DNA of 64,000 bases from contig JAQFVV010012423.1 of NCBI GenBank assembly GCA_028023455.1, forward strand, positions 8,968,269-9,032,268, read 5' to 3'. Below are positions 1 to 13,400 of this stretch, in pieces (within the stretch, counting starts at the first letter, position 1; every line of letters begins with the position of its first letter). The position numbers and the translations under genes are program-made. This DNA is from Epiperipatus broadwayi (taxonomy: Eukaryota; Onychophora; Udeonychophora; Euonychophora; Peripatidae). Under the pieces are notes generated by a model, which saw only the letters and a list, made by a program, of their open reading frames with translations, did not search any database and was not told the DNA's origin.

Positions 1-1130
1 CAGATAATTGAAAGAATGCAGCAATCCATATTGAAATATAAGATTGGTAAAATGGAAAATATTAGAAAACCTTTGGGTCAGATCTATATAAGATTTTTAT
101 TGAGATCATTATAATTTTGTCTCAAAAAACCTTAAATTTAAACTAATCAAAATAACAAGCTGGATTTTATCATTCAGTAGATCACATTCAGATATTAAGA
201 TAAATTATAAAATAAAAAAAACCAATGAAATATGAGCTGCCATTTTGCTTTTGAATTTGTATATTACAAAAAGTTACCTGATCTTATAAAGATTTCAATG
301 GAGATTAAAACGATGAAATATCAAGTCACAGACTTAGAACAATGTTAAATTCTAAAGAATATAATCTAAATGCAACAGCAATGATTAGACTATATGATGA
401 AACTAAGAAGATTATCACTGATCAAGGTATTTGACAAAGTAATCCCATTTTTTCAAAATTTTTTGGTGATTTTGCATGAAATATTTTATAGCTTAAAGTG
501 GAAAGATATGAGAATAAAAATAAACGGAGATTATTTAAAGCATCTAGATTTTTCAGAAACTTCAGAAAAAGTCAAAAGTTATCAAATGAAGGTAAGGCTT
601 AAGATAAATGTCAAAAGATTAAAATAATGACAATGATTTTTCAAAATAAAAGAAATAAAGATTGACAGTAACGAATCAGAAAAAATAATTAATATAATGA
701 AAACACAATGCATGAAATTAATAGTAAAATTAAATATAGATGAAGTATCTTGTAAAAAAAAAAAAAGAGTATATGATTGTGTACTTGAAAAAAAAAAGAG
801 GTTTATAATAAATGTGTTTTGTCAGTGATTACTTATGGTCTGAGACTTGGTCATTTAATAGAAAAGCAATATAGACTTCAGACTACACAGTAAAGAGAAT
901 CATATTTTATGAGTAAGGGTTTGAAAATGAAATAGATGGATATCAGAACAAACAAATGTCACTAACATCTTTGAAAGAATTAAGATACTGAAATTAAGCT
1001 GGGTTAGATATTCTCTTAAAAATGATAACAGATGGACTTCAAGTCTTAAATTTGATTCCAAAATTGTAAAAGATGCTATATATCAAAGAAACAGGAGATC
1101 TTCATCCTGCAGTGGAGTGATAACAGCTGA
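1..1130 (+). mobile_element. old RTE-type LINE relic (RT to 3' end)
   Basis: Strongly mutated copy of the RTE family seen intact-like at 18329-21564. Landmarks in order: GAATGCAGCAAT (near 13), AACAAGCTGGATTTTA (about 157), TGCAACAGCAATGATTAGAC (371), the region before the RT FADD box, reduced to CATCTAGATTTTTCAGA (541), AAATGTGTTTTGTCAGTGAT (about 810) and the 3' ending CTTCATCCTGCAGTGGAGTG (about 1100). The catalytic box is destroyed and frames are broken many times. It begins before position 1. Confidence 0.8.
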
Positions 1131-1914
1131 AAATGCCACATAATATAGATAAGGTATATGCAAAAAATAAACATTAACATTCTAAATAATCCTTTTATAC
1201 AAGAAAAAGATTTAATGCATTTAATGAAATTTTAAGAAATATGTATGTATATAAAATTTATTAAAGATTTCTCTCTTGCGCACACACAATATATTATCAA
1301 TACAAGCATTTAATATTATGTACTATACCTGTCAATCTTCTAAGTGGTTGATTATACTTGTGTGTTTTTAGCTGGTAGACATGAGTTTTCTGATCAACAG
1401 GCACGCAATAAATTAAATAGAATTCTAAATGACGCCATAATAAAAATAAAATATTTTCAACCATATCTATCAATGGTGATTAAAATTAATAACGCAATCA
1501 AAATGGCAAAAATGAAAATAACAAATATAAGATAGAATAAATTTTAAATGACATAGATAAATTATGTATAATATTTGTAGATTTTATAATTAATCCTTTA
1601 TTTTCAGTACACAAACATTTTTGTATATATACATTTGTGACATTTAAGACAATGAGATAATCTTATAACGGAATAACAAATCTATTTCAAAATTAACCAG
1701 GCTTTCAATAAACAATAAGTGTATCAATTCTAAGTACCATATAAATAGAAATAAAGAAATCTTCATTTTAAACACTAAATATGAAACAAGAAATCTTTCT
1801 GTGTTAAGATTATTTTAATTTCAATAATTATTATGCAATTAATTATTTCTAATTTTAAAGCTTTTATAAAATAGCATATTACAATTACCTCTAAAATAGC
1901 ATTTACAACTCAAA
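1131..1914. other. A+T-rich stretch, no gene seen
   Basis: Between an RTE relic and a PLE relic. Short open frames here (for example 1344-1535) show no recognisable domain and look like chance frames. Confidence 0.6.
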
Positions 1915-2510
1915 ATTAGTCACTATTGAAATGGAGAACGATGGAAAACTTCCCTTTCTTAATGATCTTGTTTCTAAAACCAACAATTTTTAGGAACATA
2001 CACATACTGATAGATATCTAAAGGCCTCATCTCAAGAATACCTCATTTCTTGGATAAATAGAGATAGCACTAAGACTGAGACTATTTAGCTTGCATAGTC
2101 AAAATTTCAAAAACATTTGTAGATCAGTTTTAAGATAAAATTGTCTTATCAAGTACCTAGAAAATATGATTTTCTTGGAATCTCTTGTTTTAAAATATTT
2201 AATCAGAAATTAGTATACATCAAACCTAAGCATAAGAATTTAAAGATTAACAATATTCTAATCAGTGCATTTATATATAAAATATCAAATTCCAAAGGCT
2301 AAACTAGACAATATAATAAATAAGTATACCAATTCAAAATTTAATTTTGACTTTAAGATATATATGTATGTTAAAAGATTTTCAGAGGCAAAAGATATAA
2401 ATATTTTTAGGATCATCATAAGCGTATGGATGTTTAATATCAATATTATAGTATTTTCAATTGGATCTCAACCTGCCATTAACTGAATAATAACAATTGT
2501 TCAGAAGATG
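1915..2510 (+). mobile_element. Penelope-like element relic (RT C-part and linker)
   Basis: Plus-strand reading gives MENDGKLPFLNDLVSKTNNF, a stop, then HTHTDRYLKASSQEYLISWI. This matches the Penelope-like reverse transcriptase segment (D-G-x-LPFLD ... THTDRYL-x-SSHH-x-x-x-K). Further on, FNQKLVYIKPKHKNLKINNI resembles the RT-endonuclease linker. Several stops and frameshifts; no intact GIY-YIG domain is visible after it. It ends near CAGAAGATGATG (about 2502). Confidence 0.68.
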
Positions 2511-2520
2511 ATGTTTGAGA

Positions 2521-4070
2521 TGGTGATAACAGCTGAGTCCTATAATACTAATTAAAAAACAACTATACAGATGAATTAAATCTGAAACCAATATATTCAT
2601 ATGCATAAGAAAAATGGGTGGAAAGGTGTAATATAAAAATGATGTCTTAAACAGCCAAAAATGTACATTTGATATTTTGCATTATTTATGACTATTATAT
2701 TACTTTTTCAGTTTTCAAATATGCGAACATATATAATCTATTTATATATATATATATGGGCTCTTGTGGTATAGTTTATATGCCTACCATATCTACAGTT
2801 TGGAATTTAATTTTAGGCTAGATAAAACTCTAATATTATTTCAGTTTCATCATCCTATTACAGGTATAAATGTTCATAGATATTTTTAGTTAGAAGATAA
2901 ATTTATCATGAAAAGACAACTTTTTGAAATCTTTTTGGATCTGGCAATTGATATTCTGGTGAATAATGATTTCTTTCTTATTGCTTTTTGGAAAACTATT
3001 AGAGAAGTTTTTGTTTGCAATGGATTATTGAAAGATAAATTTACCATTATCATATATAGTAAAAATAATTTTTTTTAGCTTCCTTAAGAAATAATTGATA
3101 CATTAAAAAAAAAAACAATTTTAATTATAAATCCTAAACTGAAACCATTTTTTAATTATACCATTGCTATAATAAATTTATTTTTTAAGTTATTCTCTTC
3201 TCAGTACGAGGAACTGCATTTAGATTTATTTCTATAGATTTCTAAATAATAAAAACATTTTTGTCAATTAATCATTTTACAAAATACCAAGTGTTTATAG
3301 AATAATTTATATTCTATGCTTTTTAAAAATTAAATGTAACCAAAATAAAAATAAAAATAGAGCACTGATTCTGTTGACTTTAAATATTCAATATTTCAAT
3401 GTTCTCAAAATTAAAGGATAACTTCGATATCTTTATCATATGTCAAACATTTATCTATTATTGCTTTATGTGAAGAAGATATGCTAATTGTCATATATTT
3501 AAATGTCAAATCTGAATGAGCATTGTATGGTCAATTTTTAAGAATAATCTGATTTTTTTATCATCAAACAAATGCTATATAATTATGATACTTTTCAAAA
3601 TAATATATAAATTTAAATATTTGACCATGGATGCAAATTTTATAAATTGTACAATTAAAAGTGAATCCATTTTGTATTCAGCAGCATTTAAATCCATAAA
3701 CATTATTAATAAAGTGTAAAAGAGTAAGTAAGTATTGATTTAAACAAGGTAATGTAATACAACAAAAAAGATTTTCATAAACGCTTTATATTATGTTAAC
3801 ATAGTTAAAAGAATTTCACATTTTTTTTATTATGACTTCAGAAGTTCATAATTAAAATTGTGATATACATTAAGATTTTCAATAGTAAAGATTCCAAACT
3901 CTGTGGATAATAATTTTTATTTTTAAAATATTTTTTTGAGTTAAAATCATGTATTATTTTGTTTTAATTCCCAACATTTTGACAAAATAACATTCATCAT
4001 TGTCAAGATCCAAGTTGCTTCATTGAAACAACAGAAATTAATATAAAATAATACATGGTTTAATCCAAAA
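2521..4070. other. intergenic A+T-rich DNA, no gene seen
   Basis: Downstream of the NUP205 3' end. Contains simple (TA)n and (AC)n runs (2740s, 4105-4130) and long A or T runs. No conserved coding frame was recognised on either strand. Confidence 0.5.
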
Positions 4071-4074
4071 ATAC

Positions 4075-4080
4075 TTTATT
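4075..4080 (-). terminator. possible polyadenylation signal AATAAA for NUP205
   Basis: AATAAA on the minus strand about 145 bases past the stop of the putative terminal exon. In such A+T-rich DNA this hexamer is common, so only position supports it. Confidence 0.3.
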
Positions 4081-4222
4081 TACACCAGAATAACAGTGAA
4101 AACAAATATATATATATACACACACACACAAAATAAATATTTAACAAAAAATAGAAAATTATATTTGTTTTTAATATACATATATAATTCAGATACTTTT
4201 AATATGGATATAAATTACATAT

Positions 4223-4404
4223 TTAGGATCTTTTCTCAAAAAAAAAAAAAAAGTAAAATTTAATATCTTTACTTCTTTTTGTGATGATAATTGATAAAAT
4301 GTGAAAGATATAATGCCTAAATGTACTGTTAAATTCATAAATTTTTAAAAAACTTGAAAGGGTTTCAGCAATTTTCTTATGACATTTTGCAATCATAGCA
4401 TTTA
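4223..4404 (-). CDS. NUP205: probable NUP205 terminal exon
   Basis: Open frame after a long pyrimidine tract and TTGCTAG acceptor, ending at TAA after EKRS. It reads VNAMIAKCHKKIAETLSSFL then KIYEFNSTFRHYIFHILSII, which resembles the vertebrate C-terminal block INAFGESLQKKLLDIEGLYSKV ... YTFIQALV. The frame needs a phase-1 upstream exon, whereas the exon at 5022-5158 ends in phase 2, so at least one exon between them is missing, lost or unrecognised. Assignment is by similarity and position only. Confidence 0.5.
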
Positions 4405-7400
4405 CTAGCAATTAAAAAAAAATTAAATTCCATTTTTTTATGTATTTTAATTTTTTTTTTTTTAAACTCAATGGAATATTCTGATTCTATAATTCCAATT
4501 ACAAAAGGATATCAAAGGTATGACAAATATAAATTATGTTGCTCAAATGTCATGCACTAGTGGAAAGAAATATTTTCTTTTAGGACCAGCATAATAACAC
4601 TCATATATTATTTAGATTATCTTGGGAAATTTATCTTCAAACCAAAAGTATTTAGACATCTTCTTGCTGATCAATAATGAATATGACTATACGTTAAAAA
4701 CTAACCCAGAGTTTGCTTAAAAACTCCTTAACTACTGGAGTAAGTCTCCAAACTCCATTTCAGATATGAATTCTAGATTATAGGCATACTATAAATTATG
4801 AAATTTTAGCTTGCTTTACACATATCTAAATTTAACTCCCCCCCCCACCCACTATATATATATATATTTACTGTGAATGTTTAGGTGGTTACTGGTTGGT
4901 ATCTAATTATATATACATTAAAATAGCAGAAATATTTAAAAAATGCAATAAGAAATAAAAAAATTTAAATTATCATAATTATAGCAATTCATATTTATAT
5001 AAAATCTTTAAATATATTTACTAAATGTAAGATTTAAGGATACATGCATATAAATGAATTTGATTAGTAGTATGTTCAATAATTTGTGTTAATCTTCTTT
5101 TAGCTACTTGTTGTTTCTGTTGAGTGGACATTTTTTCACTTCCATCGACTATCAATATCTAGAAGAAAAAAAGAATGTAAACCTTACGTGTCAACATGAT
5201 CACTATTAGAAACAAATATTTTTCATTTTAAGACTTTTTATATATTAAAATTTTAAATCATATATAAGTAGGCAGGTTGTCTCTATCTCATTCTCAAAGC
5301 ATACTATGTGATATAAAATGGCTTCCATTCATATAGTAGTTTCTGTCTATGGGCTGGGCAATGTACCCAAAAACTCTGTCAGCCAAATAAAACATTTCTT
5401 CCCTCAAAAATTCTAACACCCAATAAAATTCATCTACTTCTTACTCGTTATCATCCACAATTATTTTTCCAGAGCTGGATCATTTCTTCTTTTCCTCCTG
5501 GCTATTTCAGATAGTTCCACTATCCAGTCTCATAAACCCCAATTTCATTTTTAAAATATAAACAAAATATTATAAAGTCTTTCCTTTTTGCTTTCTTCAC
5601 CTTTAAATTTATGCCGATTCTCTTTCAATATTTTATGCTCCAAATATAAAATAGTGCTAATCTATCTATTTATTTTGATATTTCTTTTAACAAATTTTGA
5701 ATTCTCTGGCCAATATGTAGCAATCAATAAGTACTGAGGCCTAGTATTCTTTGATTACTCCAAATTAACATGGATTTGTTTTAAAGATAGGCTAGAGTCA
5801 TTATAACCTATGCAGATATAAGTTGAGTTAAAAGTCAAATGACATTAGGTCTAGTAACATAATTTTTAAATATTCTGTGTTTTAGAATATACATTTTTGA
5901 AAAAAAAACCAAAACAAAACAAAAAAAAACCCTGCATTTTGCTAAAGATATATATGGAAAAATATTTATGATTAAGTTAAAAAAAATTGAAAACTCTTAA
6001 AAGATGGACTTTGTTATAATATAATGGCATTCAATTTATTCATATTACAGAGTTAGTTACATAATGTTAATGTTTTAGTGCCTTTTTTTAAACTAATGAT
6101 TTATTTTATTACATGGTTGAATAACAATGACTTTAGGCTTTTGAATTTTGCCATTTATAGACATAATTGTTGGATTTGTAAGCTTTAATTATAATTATTG
6201 TTTCTTTTTTAATGAAAATAAATCATTTTGGGAAGCTTTCATATATGTAATATATTCCAACACTTTTACTATGGTGATAATTTTGTTTTACTATTCAATC
6301 TCTTATCTTAATAAAGATTACCATTATATGTTAATGAGTTTAGTACTTGATTAGTCAATTGTCAATTTTAATTATATCTTTATTTACTGAAATGTTCTAT
6401 AAGTTCATTGTTTCTGCACAGCTTGTTTAATGTTTTGTTTTTTTTTAAAAAGGTTGATCATTGAAAGAATGGGCTTAATATCTTATCTTCCTCTGTCAAC
6501 ACTTAAGACTAATCATATTGACAATCATCTGAATAATTCAAATTAATGTGAGATCTTTATTTTTAAGGTATAATGCCAGATACTTATTTATTGACCAATG
6601 CTTAATAAACAACTGGGTCAGTTATCTGAATAAACAAAATATGTTTTAAAAACTTTAAAATCATTAATAACAAAACTCAGACTAATTAAAAACAAACAAT
6701 AAATAATAATAATAATAATTCTTTTAGGAAAAATCAGTAATAACTTTTTACAAAGTTATGTTTTCCATACAATGACCATTAACATTTTTGATATTAAATG
6801 TTTACCAAGTTAACTATCCTTCAAAGATGATTGAAATCTATTGATTTTAGCATCCCTCTCATGTTCAATTTTAGTCAGTTTATATCACCATTTATTGTTT
6901 TTTTTTTTCCAGTTAATGACTGATTATTATTTCGCTAAGAGATAATAGGCAATTTCTTGTATATTAATTTTTGAAATCCAACCAAGAGCATTATTTTACA
7001 CACTATTCTAGAACTACATCTATTGAAGGTTGATTCCCAGGCTTAACCATAGATGGCTTTGGAATGAATAAAGAGAACTGCTCTTGGAAGGATATGAATA
7101 AGATGAGAATGTCATGTGATATATTTTTAAAAATATCTAACAACTTATTATTACTTTATTAATAAAACTTGATAAAATATTTAATTCTAATCAGCATATT
7201 GTATAAGAATATTTAAATAAAAAATAAACTCTGAATCATATTTAATATTTTATTCTGCTTTTCTTTGTTATAGATTGCAATTCTCTTACATTTTTCTAAG
7301 ATTATGAGATCTATTTAATACTTTATAGTTTAAAATATTTTTCTTAATATGGCCACTCTACAAAATTTGATTTGTAGATTTTTTTTTTTTTTAATAATAA

Positions 7401-10400
7401 ATAATGACCTCCATGATGTAAATAACATTTCAAATATTTTAATCAATAAATTATTTAAAAACGCTCTTCTTACAATTATAACTGCATGAATAATTCTACA
7501 GCACCATAACCCGTATTTCTTAGCAAGTTCATTGTGCTTTCCCAGTGTTTAACCTTATTTTTTAAAAAATAAAAAATAACACAATATTACTATTATTTTA
7601 TTTCATTTTTTTAATTAACTATTTTTACAATGAAAGAACAAAATCTTTTATAAAACTTTTTATTTTTCATTAATTAGACACTTTTTCCATTACATTTTAA
7701 ATTTATTTAAAGGGTTGATTTACAATTTCTTATTGTATGCAATATTAATTTTTTTTTTGTTTATTAAAAAAAAAGTTTTGCATTTTGTTTACAGCAATGT
7801 AATTTTTTTTTTAGTATTCACTGACAAAAATAAACAACAAAATTGAATTTAAAATTAGTTTATGGTTGTCAGAAGAATTCTGTTAAATCTAATAATTACT
7901 ATGATAGCTATTTAATATTAGCTTATCCACCACAGACTATTTATTACAGAAATTATTAATGACCATAACTATTCTTTCTTTATTTATAATTTTAATGTTT
8001 GCAATTAATAAATCTTTGCTATATGATTAACCATAATTTTTTAATAGTTGTTGGTGTATCAGGACCTAGTTATCAGGGGTTTTGATGATATAGATAATTC
8101 CCTATCTACTCACAATATTAAAGCCTTTGCTAGATCAATTGATACAATGAAAAACTATTTTTCCTTATTCAACATATTTCTTTCTTAAGTTTTATAAAGT
8201 GTAAAAACCTCATGATTTTATGAAATTAATTACAATAACTGATCATACTTGAATTAAATCAATAACATTTTGATTTTGTACTTCCTGCACTAAATCAACA
8301 AAATATATAAGATGAATCAGCTTCCCAATCAGATTAGCCATCTTTTCTTAAGGTTCTATTTGGGGGGGGGGGGGATATTGTTGTAATTTTTAGAGGCCAG
8401 TATAATATATAAAATGAATATCTAATTTTTAAATTAAACATTCTTGAGATAATTTCAGCAGTATAATATCTATCTGTATTTTTTTTTTCATTTGTATATT
8501 TAACAATTTACCAAAGTATCTAAAATTATTACTAGTTAAAGATTAATGAAAGAAATATGTGTACTGAAATCACCATCCAACTTTACACCTTATAGAATAT
8601 TTTAGAGTAAATGGAGCGTGGATTACTTAGGAGAAAAATATTTATCTAATTCACTTAAGGAAAAATAGCTCCTTTGTTAAGCATAACTTGCTATCACAGA
8701 GATACTGAAGATTGCTAAGCTGAAGATCTGACTTCAAACTTTTATTATAATGCTAGCAAATCTTTAAAATAATAATTACTAACATAAGTTGTATTTAAAT
8801 ATAAAATTGTGTTAAAGGTTTTCATTTGCTTTTGACACAATAAATTTTAACCCCAACATAAAAACAATCTGTAAATATTTTTTTTTTTCTCTTTTGCATA
8901 ATTATATATCAAATAGTTGATGACTGACTTTTGAATAAATGTAAAAACAAAATATCAGTTAATTAATATTTAATATGATACAAGAAAATCTTTTCTAAAT
9001 TCATTTAATGGGTCAATGCTTATGTGGTTAATACAGAAGATAAAATAATGAACTACAGAGTTTTTAAGATTTCTGGATGAAAGTTCAATTTGACACTTTT
9101 GTGCTTGAATGCCACATAAAAATCTGAGCAAATAACTCTTTGATGATATTGTATTATTGCCTGAAGAATTGTGATAATGTCATTTTATTTGTAACTCAAC
9201 ACTGAACTATTTCCATTATTTAGTTAAAAGTGGTTAGTTTTTTTTGAAAAATTCAAACTTCTTTTATATTCTTCTAAATATATTCATTTATTCCATTTTA
9301 ATCAGAAATGCTATTATTTAACAATTGAATATATTTAGAAACTACAAAGTTTGAATTTTTCTAAAAACATTTAACAATTTCAATTTTATGATGGAAATAA
9401 TTCAATATATAAGTACCAATTTTGTACTGATGTGTTACTAAAAAATTCTTTTTCTGATTTATCAGCCTATGATTTTCCATTAAACTTTATTTGTATTTTT
9501 TCAGTGAATTTCAAATAAAATATGATTAATTCTAATGATTATTTAATGAGTGGGTTGTATGTGGAAGAAGTTTTCAAAAAGTTAGAAGATCTCTGCCTAC
9601 TGTTGTTTTCATTTTTTAAATTTGAGTTTTGGTTTAACATGTTTTTCAGAAGAGATTATTGTTAAATTAGGAAAAATTATTTGATAACATAGATCAGGGT
9701 CAGCAAACTTTTTAATTCAAAGAGCCATTTTGTTTAAATCTCCTTCTTTTCCCCTATTAGAACCAGAAGGAGAGAGAGATCTCCCTTCCCCATTGCCATT
9801 TAAGAGCCACAAGGAAAGAGATGAAAATATTTTCCTGAAAAATATGAACTTCTGAATGGCTATGGATATATGTAAATATTTATTTTAGTAATTAATCTGT
9901 ATACATCCTAAAGAAAGTAAAAATTCTTTTAAAAATAAATAAAAACAAAAAATTATTTTGACAGTCTGATTTATTCATAAATTTCTAATAATTAAATATT
10001 CCTCATATACAACAATTAATATTTTATAATAAGGCTGAATTCAAGAAACAATGTTGTAATGCACATTTTTCCTCTCCTAGAATCATCGAAATATTTACTT
10101 ACAAATTATAAAAGAAAATAAAAGATGTGTTTATGATTATCATGATCAAAGAGCCACATTTGGGTTGCGAGCTGTAGCTTGCCGAATCCTGATATAGATA
10201 ATCAAGTTGGATTTTTTAATTACTTATTTCAGACTAAGAGCATTTAGAATAATCTTTATCTTTTCATTAAAGCAAAATAAGTGAATATATTTCTGACAGG
10301 ATTGGGATTTCAGAAATATAAAATGAAATGTTTAGTTTCAATTTAATATTACAGGTAAATTACCATTAACCCAAAAAATGCCAGTTTCACATCTTTTTTG

Positions 10401-13400
10401 GATGAGACTTTTTTTATTTTTTATTTCAAGAATACATTTTTTACCTTCTCAATATAAATTAACACTCTACTAAGATAAATAAAAAAAAAGGGGCAATTCA
10501 TAGTAATTTAAGATATTTACTTAATATTTTCCCTCCTTAATTTTGTTTGAAAATGTATGTACAAATAAATTTATTTATACTAAAAGATTAAAGATCATGT
10601 TTAAATAATAGAAATTTTTAAATAGAAAGATATTTGAATTTGTCATATTTTTTTATGAAGCCAGAATGTAATTAAATAATCATTCTATAACCATGTGTTT
10701 AATAAAATCACAATAATAAGAATCCTAAATATATACAGTCTTGAAAAGCATGAAAAAACAACAATATTATTTTCACAGTAAAGTATGTATTGACAGTTTC
10801 AACACATGTTTTGAAAAATCTTAATATCTAAAATAGTAAGCTAATATTCTAAGAATTTAAATCAAAAATAGTTTGTACTCAGAACCACCTCTCTCTGTAA
10901 CTCTAGCTCCATATATTGTGAGCTTAAATAATAAGAGATCATAAGATAGTAGTTAGTGCAATTCAATCTTCATCCCCAGATTAGATTATGACTTTTGCCT
11001 CCATCAATGAGGGCTTGAGAATCAAACCCTGGGACCAATGCAGTTATGCATTTGATAACTAGAATTAAATAAGCATGTAGATATTTTAAAAATTATGGAG
11101 AATAGAATCCTCATTTAGATTATCAGGATAGTTCTTATTTATATAATTTTCCGAGTATTATATTTTATTTTGTTCATTATATCATAGCTCTGAAGAAGAC
11201 TGTAGGACAGTCGAAATGTAAGATGTTTGTATATATGTACAATAAAAGGCTTATACTAAAAAGTGGTTTGGATAAATTGTATTTATATTATTAGTTTAAC
11301 TTGTTAATTTCTTCTTATCATACCAGCAGTAAGAAAAAAATTATGATTAGCATTATTTTCACTGCTCTATTTGTTAATATATGAATTGTTATCTAGAATC
11401 AAAAATTAGATTTCTTAAACTCTACAGTAAAAACATAAGATTTATTATTATCAGTTTCTGTATCATTCATTAAAATTTTTTACTTAATTATCCAAATTAT
11501 CAAACAATTTTCTTTTATTTTTACAGTAACAGTTAACTTTTTTTGCTTTTTAAAAGTTCGTATCCAGGTCACATGTTCTATAGTTCAAAATATTAGCTAT
11601 TAAAATTTTAATATAGACATTTGACATCTATTATAATTTATACATAACTTTCCTTTTTTCTAAAATCCAATTTTGTTATTTTATTTCCCTCTATTCTATC
11701 TTTTCATTTATTTTCTTATAATTAAATTAATAAAATAGTCAATATAATGTTACATTACATTTGCTTGAACACCTATAAAAACCAAAGATAAAGAGTTTCT
11801 AAATTTTCCCAGTTATTCTTTAAATTTACAGAATTATTGAAGTTCGGAATAGTTTTGAAAATTTTATAAAATGTTGAATATAATACAATCTTATTCTTCA
11901 AATATATTTTGCTTTTTGCTTTATTTTAAATGGAAATTTTTAATTGTATCAATAAATAAATATCCTACACCACATATTGACAACAAAATTTTCTTTGATT
12001 TGAGATATACGCCTGGTAATGATTAAATGTTCCTGCAAAAGCAACACTTCCTTCAAAATTAGATAAGCTAATAAAAAAGATTCATTTGAAAGAATATAAT
12101 GGATTGACTGTTTACAATATATTATGAAAATTTAATTTTCCAAAATAGAAAATAGCCTGAATTTTATTTTTTATTTCAAGATTCTTTTCATTCCATATAT
12201 TGTATATGAACGTATTAATGTGTATTGAAAATAATCTTTTTATTTTATAAATTATTAGAATACACATCTTGCATTTCACTTATGCCTTCTATATTGTTAA
12301 AAAGTCCCTATTTTTTGTCTTTAAAATAATGCTATTTATAGTTAAAATTTTCCATTAAATAATGAAATCACAATGATTAACAATAAAATCATTAATATAT
12401 TAATTCTTTGTTTCCAAGATTAAAAGTTAATACATGTTATAATGGTTAGTCTGAGCATCTTTAATGCATGCAGTCAATTGCAAAGAACATTTTCTAGTGG
12501 GCTGCAAGATTTATTGATGGCAGAGAGCATCGAAGATGATCCAGATACCTTAGCATTTAAACATTTTTTTAGTGAATAGCTAAATTATATTGCTACATAA
12601 CACATGCACTGATTTAGAGATGATACTGCAGATAGCTTGGAGAAATAACTAGTCACCTTTTCACTGGTACACATTGTTTATATTAACACACATGTAAATA
12701 GTATTTTATTTCCCCAAGTTTATAATAATTATTTTTAAAAAGTACATAAATAAAGTTAAATTTCATATTTTTCAAATTATAAAACATTATAATTAAATAA
12801 TATCAGCCAAATTTTAGTTTAAGAAATAAATAAATAAACCTCTTGCAATTCCTCACTACTCAGTTCGTAAATAACTTCCAATTTGCGAACATGCTGCTTA
12901 TGTCTTTCCATGACTTGCATAAACTCATTAGCACACTGCTTCAAATGATGTACAATAATTCCCAAACCAGGAGGTCGCATTGGATTAATTAGTGTAGTCT
13001 GATAATCTAAAAAAAATATATATATATTCTAATGAATTTAATTAAAAAAAAAATTAATGTATACTTCAAAATTAGACTGAAAAATATTATAATGTATGTA
13101 TGCATTAATGGCACCATTATTTAAAACAAGATTTAATACATTGTTTATAATGCTTGATTGTTTTAAATAATTGTTTTTAAATTGAGTAAGCAAAGGTGTG
13201 CCAATTTGTTGCACATATTTCTTCTTTAGAAGATGGTTCAGTTTATAGGATAACAAGTATAATTAATAAAAAAATAATGTATATAATTTGCAAAAATAAT
13301 TTATATAGATATAAAAAACATGGCTGAATCCTAATCTCGTAATATATATGCCAATAATTATTTTTTTTAAAAAAAAAACTGATAACTTTTTAAGAGTCAG

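Noticed and set aside
4836-4850. C-run and G-runs (4836, 8364, 22293, 51141) as regulatory quadruplex sites
   Set aside because: Single homopolymer runs, not four G-tracts; more likely slippage products.
9165-9180. CTGAAGAATTGTG as a hammerhead core
   Set aside because: No GAAA after a stem; single motif by chance.
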